From Gottfriedia luciferensis (GTDB taxonomy: Bacteria > Bacillota > Bacilli > Bacillales > Bacillaceae_G): 64,000 bases of DNA. Below the pieces are notes generated by a model. The model ran no database searches. It was not told where the DNA came from and saw only the letters and a list, made by a program, of their open reading frames with translations. The first letter of the stretch is position 1, and each line of letters starts with the position of its first letter. Positions 58,242-64,000 of the stretch are shown piece by piece. Where the stretch lies: positions 62,001 through 126,000 of the forward strand of contig NZ_MDKC01000003.1 in NCBI RefSeq assembly GCF_001712755.1, in the 5' to 3' direction. Position numbers and translations under genes: made by a program.

Positions 58242-59546
58242 ATGATTAAGCAACTATCCACAAAAGAATGGCAAGAAAAGCGAGATAAATACGTTGTAAA
58301 AGGCGTTAGCAATGGAAATCGAGCAGTTGCTGTAAAAGGCAAGGGAGCTACATTATATGATTTAGAAGGTAATAAGTTTATTGACTTCGGTGCAGCTATA
58401 GGAACCATTAACGTAGGGCATTCACACCCAAAAGTAGTAGCAGCCATACAAGAACAAGCAGAAAAAATCATTCATCCTGGCTTCAATGTCGTTATGTATC
58501 CGTCATACATTGAAATTTGTGAAAGATTGTGTGAAGCAACTCCAGGAGATTTTGCAAAAAAAGCTATTTTATTAAACAGTGGTGCTGAAGCAGTAGAGAA
58601 TGCCGTGAAAATCGCAAGGAAATATACAAAACGCCAAGCAGTTGTCACATTTACTCGTGGATTTCACGGACGTACTTTAATGACGATGACAATGACGAGC
58701 AAAGTAAAACCATATAAACTTGGTTTTGGTCCTTTTGCACCTGAAGTTTATCAAGCACCATATCCATATATGTACCGTAAGCCAGACGGTATGACTGATG
58801 AGCAATACGAAGCAGATGTTATTGCACAGTTTAATCAATTTTTTATAGCAACTGTAGCACCAGAGACTGTAGCATGTATTGTCATGGAGCCGATTCAAGG
58901 AGAAGGTGGATTTGTAATACCGCCAAAATCATTTGTAAAACACGTTCGTGAATTTTGTTCAAAACATGGCATTGTAATGGTGGCAGATGAAATTCAAACT
59001 GGATTCGCAAGAACAGGAAAATTATTTGCGATGGAGCATTTCGAAGTTGCAGCTGATCTTATGACAGCTTCTAAATCTATCGCAGGTGGTATGCCACTAA
59101 GTGCTGTTATTGGAAAAGCAGAAATAATGGATATAGCAGATCCGGGTGAATTAGGTGGAACCTATTGTGGAAATCCACTTGCGTGTGAAGCCGCATTGGC
59201 AGTTTTAGAAGTCATTGAAGAAGAAAAATTGTGTGAAAAAGCAGAATGGATTGGAGAGGTACTTGAAAGCCGTGTGAGAAAGTGGCAATTAGAGTATAAC
59301 TTCATTGGAGAATTCCGTCGTCTAGGAGCAATGTGTGCAGTAGAGATTGTAACGGATCAAAAATTAAAAACACCGAATAAAGATCTTACTACAAAAATTG
59401 CAAAAGCTGCAAATGAAGCTGGGCTTTTATTACTTACTGCAGGTTTAGATGGAAATATTATTCGCTTTTTAAGTCCACTAGTGATTACAGAAAATGAGTT
59501 AAACGAAGGTCTTGCTATTCTAGAAAACGTATTATCTAACTGCTAA
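58242..59546 (+). CDS. 4-aminobutyrate aminotransferase, second copy
   Basis: 434 residues, class III PLP aminotransferase, clearly paralogous to the protein at 47780: both share GAEAVENAVKIARKYTKRQ, TRGFHGRTLMTMTMTSKVK, GFGPFAPEVY and ADEIQTGFARTGK. The PLP lysine is in ASKSIAGG. It lacks the about 20-residue N-terminal extension of the first copy. With the adjacent permease and semialdehyde dehydrogenase under a LacI-type repressor it forms a GABA module separate from the sigma-54 operon. ACGGAGG ribosome site. Confidence 0.91.
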   Translation: MIKQLSTKEWQEKRDKYVVKGVSNGNRAVAVKGKGATLYDLEGNKFIDFGAAIGTINVGHSHPKVVAAIQEQAEKIIHPGFNVVMYPSYIEICERLCEATPGDFAKKAILLNSGAEAVENAVKIARKYTKRQAVVTFTRGFHGRTLMTMTMTSKVKPYKLGFGPFAPEVYQAPYPYMYRKPDGMTDEQYEADVIAQFNQFFIATVAPETVACIVMEPIQGEGGFVIPPKSFVKHVREFCSKHGIVMVADEIQTGFARTGKLFAMEHFEVAADLMTASKSIAGGMPLSAVIGKAEIMDIADPGELGGTYCGNPLACEAALAVLEVIEEEKLCEKAEWIGEVLESRVRKWQLEYNFIGEFRRLGAMCAVEIVTDQKLKTPNKDLTTKIAKAANEAGLLLLTAGLDGNIIRFLSPLVITENELNEGLAILENVLSNC

Positions 59547-59700
59547 ATTTTGTTGAAACTGATCATTTAAAGATTTTCATCTGTTCAAACTTTTTAAAAG
59601 TAACGTCCAAATGTGTAGATTAATAGGACTTGCTCGAGTCTTTTACTGCAAGGTTTTTATAAATATTTTTATATTAACGAAAAAAAAGGATAGGGTGAAT

Positions 59701-61095
59701 ATGGAGAAACAACACAATGGTTTACAACAAAATCTAAAACACCGTCATATTCAAATGATTTCAATTGGTGGAATTATAGGGGCAGGTTTATTCGTAGGTA
59801 GTGGGAATGTTATTCATAGTGCGGGTCCTTCAGCAATTGTTGCTTATGTAATAGCGGGATTATTAGTTGCACTCCTTATGAGAATGTTAGGAGAAATGGC
59901 TGCTGAGAACCCAGTAAGTGGTTCGTTTTCAACGTATGCAAAAGAGTCGATTGGCCCTTGGGCAGGATACACGATTGGTTGGTTGTATTGGTTTTTCTGG
60001 TTAATTACAATTGCAATTGAAGCGATTGCAGGTGCAAATATAATGAATTCATGGTTCCCAAGTATCCCATTATGGGGATGGGCTTTAATTCTTACATTTG
60101 TACTTACACTTACCAATATTTTATCAGTGAAAACATTTGGAGAGTTTGAATATTGGTTTGCCATTACAAAGGTAGTGGCGATCTCAGCGTTTATGATATT
60201 AGGTCTTGCAATTTTATTCAAATTAATCCCTACGATTCAGTCTCCGGGATTATCAAATTTAACACAGCATGGCGGATTTTTTCCGAAAGGTATAAGCGCA
60301 ATATTAGGTGGTTTTATGACAGTTATGTTTGCTTTCTTTGGGTCTGAAATTGCAGCAATTGCTGCTGGTGAATCAAAAGATCCTCAAAAATCTGTTGTTA
60401 CTGCCATTAATACTGTTGTTTGGCGTGTAGCATTGTTCTACATTGGGTCAGTATCTATTTTAGTTTTATTAATGCCTTGGGACGATGCAAAATCATTAAG
60501 TAGCCCATATGTAACGTTGCTTAACAATTTAGGGATTCCAGGAGCTGGAACAATCATGAAGGTGGTTGTACTTTTTTCAGTACTCTCTTGTTTGAATTCA
60601 GCACTTTATACGAATTCTAGAATGCTTTATTCTTTGGCGCAGCAAGGAAGTGCTCCGAGAATCTTTACAAAAGTAAATAAAGGTGGATCACCGTATTGGG
60701 CAGTATGGGCAAGTTCAGCTTTCGCCTTCTTAGCTGCAATTTTTAACTTTATTTCACCTGATAAACTCTTTTCATTTCTCTTGAATGCATCAGGTTCAAT
60801 TGCGCTTCTAGTGTATATTGTTATTGCAGTATCGCATGTAATAAAGCGAAGACAAGCTGAGAAAACGGGAAAAGTGTTACGATTAAAAATGTGGGGTTTC
60901 CCATATGTTACTTACATTACTATACTAGCGATGATCGTCATCTATTTTTCGATGTACTTTATGGATGATCTTCGCTCTCAGTTCTATTTAACTTCATTAA
61001 TTACAGTTTTAGTGATTTCTTCCTTCTTTATTTTTAAAATTGGAAAAAAAGAAGAAGTTGATACAAACAGCAGGCGGACTAATATACCTAGTTGA
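59701..61095 (+). CDS. APC-family permease, GABA permease candidate
   Basis: 464 residues with 12 membrane segments. LKHRHIQMISIGGIIGAGLFVGSG, PVSGSFSTYAKESIGPWAG, FFGSEIAAIAAGESKDP and SCLNSALYTNSRMLYSLAQQG are typical of the GabP/AnsP/RocE branch. Its place behind gabT and an aldehyde dehydrogenase suggests GABA uptake. The ATG at 59701 follows AAAGGATAGGGTG; an in-frame ATG 90 bases upstream has no ribosome site and would add residues unlike the family start. Confidence 0.88.
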   Translation: MEKQHNGLQQNLKHRHIQMISIGGIIGAGLFVGSGNVIHSAGPSAIVAYVIAGLLVALLMRMLGEMAAENPVSGSFSTYAKESIGPWAGYTIGWLYWFFWLITIAIEAIAGANIMNSWFPSIPLWGWALILTFVLTLTNILSVKTFGEFEYWFAITKVVAISAFMILGLAILFKLIPTIQSPGLSNLTQHGGFFPKGISAILGGFMTVMFAFFGSEIAAIAAGESKDPQKSVVTAINTVVWRVALFYIGSVSILVLLMPWDDAKSLSSPYVTLLNNLGIPGAGTIMKVVVLFSVLSCLNSALYTNSRMLYSLAQQGSAPRIFTKVNKGGSPYWAVWASSAFAFLAAIFNFISPDKLFSFLLNASGSIALLVYIVIAVSHVIKRRQAEKTGKVLRLKMWGFPYVTYITILAMIVIYFSMYFMDDLRSQFYLTSLITVLVISSFFIFKIGKKEEVDTNSRRTNIPS

Positions 61096-61126
61096 TGATA
61101 AAAAGAAACAAAAACTGTAATTGTTA

Positions 61127-61140
61127 TGAAAGCGCTTCTA
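61127..61140. promoter_or_regulatory. orphan cre-like sequence
   Basis: TGAAAGCGCTTCTA resembles cre but lies between the permease stop and a terminator, with no promoter near. It may be fortuitous or act from the end of the transcript. Confidence 0.25.
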
Positions 61141-61180
61141 ATTAATTACATTAGAAAATTCAAAAATTTCCTTAAAACTA

Positions 61181-61231
61181 ACACAACACTCTTAAAAATG
61201 ATGAGTCATTTTTAAGAGTGTTGTGTTTTTT
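61181..61231. terminator. bidirectional terminator with a 21-base-pair stem
   Basis: The arms 61181-61201 and 61206-61226 are perfectly complementary (ACACAACACTCTT... / ...AAGAGTGTTGTGT) around TGAG, and TTTTTTG follows. It serves the permease and the convergent HAD gene. Confidence 0.95.
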
Positions 61232-61234
61232 GTT

Positions 61235-61901
61235 TTAACCTAGTAAAAATTTGCTAAATTCATCTATCGTTTCAAAATAAAACTTTGATTCATTTTTCAT
61301 TTGTTGTTTAATTTCAGGAATGGCATGTGACCAACCTGCAGCTGCGAAGTCTACGTGACAGGATTTAGCCATTTCCAAACCTGGCTTAAGGTCATCTAAC
61401 ATCAATGCGTCTGATTCTTTTAAGTTAAAACGTCTCAATATTTCTTTAATCGGATAAGGAAATGGTTTTCTTTGATGCTCAGGCAGTTCCCATCCAAAGA
61501 CTGCATCTGGGATAAAACCGCAGTGCTGCAAGTAATCTCGTTCAATTCTGCTTCTCTCAGAATGAGATACTACGGTTATAATACCGCCCCGATCTTTAAA
61601 CCCCTTTATTGTTTCAGGAAATTTCTCGTAAAAGTCGGGGATTGAGGATGAAGTATAGCTTTGCCAAATTTCTTGTTGAACGATCATTTCAGCTTCATTG
61701 AATTTCATTATGTCTGTACATAAAGAATGAAACCCAGGTTCAAAGCAATATCCAACAAACTCTTCAAAAGTAATAGGTTCATCATTTGGACGAAGTTTTT
61801 TAATTGCTTCTACAAAGGATGGATAGTGAATTCCAGGTGTACTCATTACGGCAGTATCATCATGATCTAAAATGATACATTTATTTATACTTTAAATTCA
61901 T
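61235..61901 (-). pseudogene. HAD-family hydrolase gene broken by a 4-base duplication
   Basis: From 61846 down a 203-residue frame (from MSTPGIHYPSF) carries HAD motifs II (VVSHSER), the lysine in QRKPFPYP and motif III/IV in ALMLDDLKPG. Motif I, CIILDHDDTAV, lies in the same frame directly upstream but has no start codon after the preceding stop. An ATG at 61901 opens MNLKYK in another frame. The minus-strand sequence there reads TAAATAAA (61880-61887); removing one TAAA joins MNLKYK to CIILDHDDT. The gene is therefore intact except for this duplication, which removes the nucleophile aspartate from any product started downstream. Confidence 0.8.
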
Positions 61902-61969
61902 ATAAACCACTCTCAGTCTAATCTACATAAGTTTCCTATAGTTTAACATGAAAAAAGAGATGTTGTTTT

Positions 61970-63019
61970 TTAGTTCATCATCTGTTTAATTAAATCACGA
62001 TTTCGTTGTTTAAATACCTCATTATGAGATGAAACCATTGCTGATCCACTAGCTTCTGGTTGAATATATTGCTTCGCTTTATTAACAGCATTTGCGGCAT
62101 CTTGAAATGCACCAGCAATTAATTGCAACTTTCCTTCATGCATAAGAATATCTCCAGCTGCGTAAATCCCTTCAATCGAAGTTTCACTCGTTGTATTCCC
62201 TTTAATATAGAAATCTTGAATCATTTCTACTTTTATTTCACTGTTATTTAATAAAGAAGTATCTTGTTCATAACCGTGGTTTATGATTACTTCATCAATT
62301 GCCAAATGAGATACTTCACCAGTTTCATTATTTGTCAGTTCAACCTTTTCTATTTCTTCATGGTTTTCACCAGCAATTAGTTTCGTAATAGATGTATTGA
62401 AAAGACATTCAACTGAACTATTCATTAATTGGGAGACTTGTGCTTCATGACCTTTTAGTGCATCTTTTCGGTAAGTTAAATAAACTTTCTTAGCAATTGG
62501 CTCTAACTCATTAGCCCAATCAATTGCAGAGTTACCACCACCAGAAACGATTACAGTTTTATTTTGGAAATGTTTAAGTGATTTTACTGTATAGTTTAAA
62601 TTTGAAACCTCGAATCTTTCTGCACCATCTATTTGAAGTTTTGTTGGGTTTAATATACCGCTTCCAACTGCAACAATAACTGTTTTAGAATAATGTATTT
62701 GGCCTGAAGCTGTATGTAAAACAAAAATGCCATTATCGTCACGAGTGATTGTGTCTACTTTTTCATTTAACACAACAGTCGGATCAAACGTTAATCCTTG
62801 CTGAACAATTTGTCCGATAAATCTCTCGCCAGGGATTGGTGGTTGTCCTCCAACATCCCAAATCACCTTTTCAGGATAACAATGAACTTTACCGCCTAAT
62901 TCAGATTGAAATTCTATAATTTTTGTTTTCATTTCTCGTAAACCACTATAAAAGGCAGAGTAAAGTCCAGCAGGACCTCCTCCGATTACTGTTACATCAT
63001 AAAGATCGTTCATATTCAT
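61970..63019 (-). CDS. ferredoxin/flavodoxin-NADP+ reductase, thioredoxin-reductase-like
   Basis: 349 residues with FAD loop GGGPAGLYSA, the NADPH loop SGGGNSAIDWANEL and the C-terminal FAD contact GIYAAGDILMHEGK, but no redox CxxC between them, which separates this group (YumC, YcgT) from thioredoxin reductase. It reduces ferredoxin or flavodoxin with NADPH. A Fur box directly upstream points to the iron-regulated YcgT-type paralogue. Start at 63019 by spacing to GGAGTGAG. The C-terminal 25 residues extend past the usual family end. Confidence 0.92.
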   Translation of the reverse strand: MNMNDLYDVTVIGGGPAGLYSAFYSGLREMKTKIIEFQSELGGKVHCYPEKVIWDVGGQPPIPGERFIGQIVQQGLTFDPTVVLNEKVDTITRDDNGIFVLHTASGQIHYSKTVIVAVGSGILNPTKLQIDGAERFEVSNLNYTVKSLKHFQNKTVIVSGGGNSAIDWANELEPIAKKVYLTYRKDALKGHEAQVSQLMNSSVECLFNTSITKLIAGENHEEIEKVELTNNETGEVSHLAIDEVIINHGYEQDTSLLNNSEIKVEMIQDFYIKGNTTSETSIEGIYAAGDILMHEGKLQLIAGAFQDAANAVNKAKQYIQPEASGSAMVSSHNEVFKQRNRDLIKQMMN

Positions 63020-63048
63020 TATGTTCTCACTCCAGAAGATTCTGTCAT

Positions 63049-63063
63049 TGATTATCATTCTCA
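63049..63063. promoter_or_regulatory. Fur box of the ferredoxin reductase gene
   Basis: TGATTATCATTCTCA matches the 7-1-7 Fur consensus TGATAATNATTATCA at 13 of 15 positions (counted on its complement) and lies 30 bases upstream of the start codon. Confidence 0.85.
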
Positions 63064-63163
63064 GTAAAATATAAACCATTTATGAGAATTTTTCAATGAT
63101 TTCACTAAAAATTAATATTGACAATATTAGTAAATGGACTTATATTAACCTAGTAACATTAAT

Positions 63164-63178
63164 TGATAATAATTATCA
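63164..63178. promoter_or_regulatory. perfect Fur box
   Basis: TGATAATAATTATCA is a perfect 7-1-7 match; an overlapping ATTATCATTATCAT extends it. It lies 44-58 bases upstream of the broken ABC transporter gene, showing that the lost system was an iron transporter. Confidence 0.95.
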
Positions 63179-63221
63179 TTATCATTAACAGTTTGAATAT
63201 TAAATGAATGGAGGTCCGTTT

Positions 63222-63482
63222 ATGGTTCGGTTATATACTAATGAATTGACCATTGGTTATGGTGATCGTTCTCTTGTAAAAGACCTTAATATAAAAATTC
63301 CGGATAAACAAATTACAACAATCATCGGTTCAAATGGTTGCGGTAAATCGACTCTTTTGAAGGCGGTTACAAGAATAATCTCTCATCAATCCGGAACGAT
63401 TATTTTAGATGGAGAAAACATTGCTTCAAAGAATACTAAAATACTAGCTAAAAAAATGGCGATTCTTCCTCAAACACCTTAA
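63222..63482 (+). pseudogene. ferric-siderophore ABC transporter ATPase, N-terminal fragment
   Basis: ATG at 63222 behind GGAGGTCC opens the first 86 residues of a FecE/FhuC-type ATPase: Walker A GSNGCGKST and the Q-loop start MAILPQTP, then TAA at 63480. The signature motif, Walker B and switch histidine are missing, so it cannot hydrolyse ATP. Family members are about 260 residues. Downstream sequence changes at once to a permease, so a deletion joined the two genes. Confidence 0.88.
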
Positions 63483-63826
63483 ACCTTCTTAATTTAAATG
63501 AGCCTGTTGCAATCGGGGTAGGGGTCTCATTAGAAAAGGAAAGAATTGTTTTAATGTTAGCAGCAGTTGCATTAGCAGCATCTGCTGTTTCAGTAACAGG
63601 AGGAATTGCGTTTATCGGATTAATGGCACCACATATTGCTAAGAGTTTAGTTGGCCCAAGAAATCAATTATATATACCCATTGCAATATTAATTGGTGGA
63701 TTATTACTATTAGTTGCCGACATAATCGGAAGAAACTTAGTCGATCCAGAAGGAATACCAGCAGGGATTATAGTAGCCTTAATCGGTGGACCTTACTTTG
63801 TATATTTAATTTTAAAAAAGGCTTAA
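63476..63826 (+). pseudogene. FecCD-type siderophore permease, C-terminal fragment
   Basis: From 63476 the frame reads TLNLLNLNEPVAIGVGVSLE and continues through GGIAFIGLMAPHIAKSLVGP and PEGIPAGIIVALIGGPYFVY, the last third (about 115 residues, three membrane segments) of an iron-siderophore permease. It is in a different frame from the ATPase fragment and has no ribosome site. The missing piece covers the rest of the ATPase and at least the first two thirds of the permease. Confidence 0.88.
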
Positions 63827-63833
63827 TTAAGAG

Positions 63834-63880
63834 AAAAAGACATTGTGAACAACTCAAATCGTTCATACAATGTCTTTTTT
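63834..63880. terminator. bidirectional terminator between the transporter remnant and xpt
   Basis: GACATTGT-GAAC pairs with GTTC-ACAATGTC, with an A-run before and six T after. Serves both convergent units. Confidence 0.9.
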
Positions 63881-63884
63881 ATGT

Positions 63885-64000
63885 TTAAACAGTTAATTCT
63901 TCATTGAAGTATTTAATTTGTCCGTCTTTTAAAGATTGAATACGAGCAAGAGATTCAACTCGATAACCACGATCACGTAGAATCTTTCCGCCATCTTGGA
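63885..64000 (-). CDS. xpt: xanthine phosphoribosyltransferase, C-terminal end only
   Basis: The minus strand enters from the right edge with about 38 codons reading through [20 protein letters not shown] and ending FNEELTV, then TAA at 63885-63887. [13 protein letters not shown] is the C-terminal signature of Bacillus Xpt as I recall it. Xpt converts xanthine to XMP. The rest, and any purine riboswitch, lie outside the window. Confidence 0.85.
   Translation of the reverse strand, partial: QDGGKILRDRGYRVESLARIQSLKDGQIKYFNEELTV

Overview
The window is low-GC DNA from an endospore-forming member of the Bacillaceae. Evidence for this is AGGAGG-type ribosome binding sites, sigma-A promoters with TTGACA/TATAAT boxes, cre, RAT and Fur sites of Bacillus type, a yraG-yraF-adhB-yraE-yraD sporulation cluster, a sporulenol/squalene-hopene cyclase and a yodTSRQP-kamA-yokU locus in the order known from Bacillus. 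Species cannot be fixed from sequence alone; a Gottfriedia, Cytobacillus or B. cereus-like relative would fit. No rRNA, tRNA, CRISPR array, intact insertion sequence or prophage was seen.

Region 1 (1-10.9 kb) is an aromatic-compound degradation cluster: the 3' end of an alpha/beta hydrolase, an IclR regulator, then a cupin, an extradiol (VOC) dioxygenase, an atypical SDR, a ThDP-dependent decarboxylase-like enzyme, an aldehyde dehydrogenase, an aspartate-dehydrogenase-like protein, a two-subunit Rieske ring-hydroxylating dioxygenase and a dihydrodiol dehydrogenase. No ferredoxin or reductase partner and no lower meta-pathway genes are inside the window.

Region 2 (10.9-20.8 kb) is mixed: two decayed genes, the CotF-like/AdhB spore cluster, a royal-jelly/yellow family protein, a second hydrolase, an NfrA-type flavin reductase, small proteins and the triterpene cyclase.

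Region 3 (21-31 kb) is the beta-lysine locus: YodT, YodS, YodR, YodQ, YodP, a sigma-54 activator (KamR type), KamA behind a clear sigma-54 promoter, YokU and a LysP-type permease. Read with the beta-lysine pathway known from Pseudomonas, these genes can take lysine to 4-aminobutyrate (GABA).

Region 4 (31.3-36.2 kb) is a beta-glucoside unit (LicT/BglG antiterminator, BglP, BglH) with three RAT/terminator elements and a cre site overlapping a promoter.

Region 5 (36.3-53.2 kb) is a sigma-54 diamine regulon: two divergent permeases (one a close PuuP relative), glutamate dehydrogenase, a CBS/PAS sigma-54 activator and an operon of aldehyde dehydrogenase, PatA, GabT, GabD, a CaiB-type CoA-transferase and a probable glutaryl-CoA dehydrogenase. 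Four sigma-54 promoters lie here, and copies of one shared motif lie near all of them. The enzyme set fits putrescine to succinate and cadaverine (from lysine) to crotonyl-CoA.

Region 6 (53.2-61.1 kb) holds intergenic repeats, two small uncharacterised proteins and a second GABA module (aldehyde dehydrogenase, GabT, GABA permease) next to a divergent LacI-family regulator with two matching operators. Regions 3, 5 and 6 therefore converge on GABA and succinate semialdehyde.

Region 7 (61.1-64 kb) has a HAD hydrolase broken by a 4-base duplication, a ferredoxin-NADP reductase, two Fur boxes, a deletion-fused siderophore ABC transporter remnant and the end of xpt.
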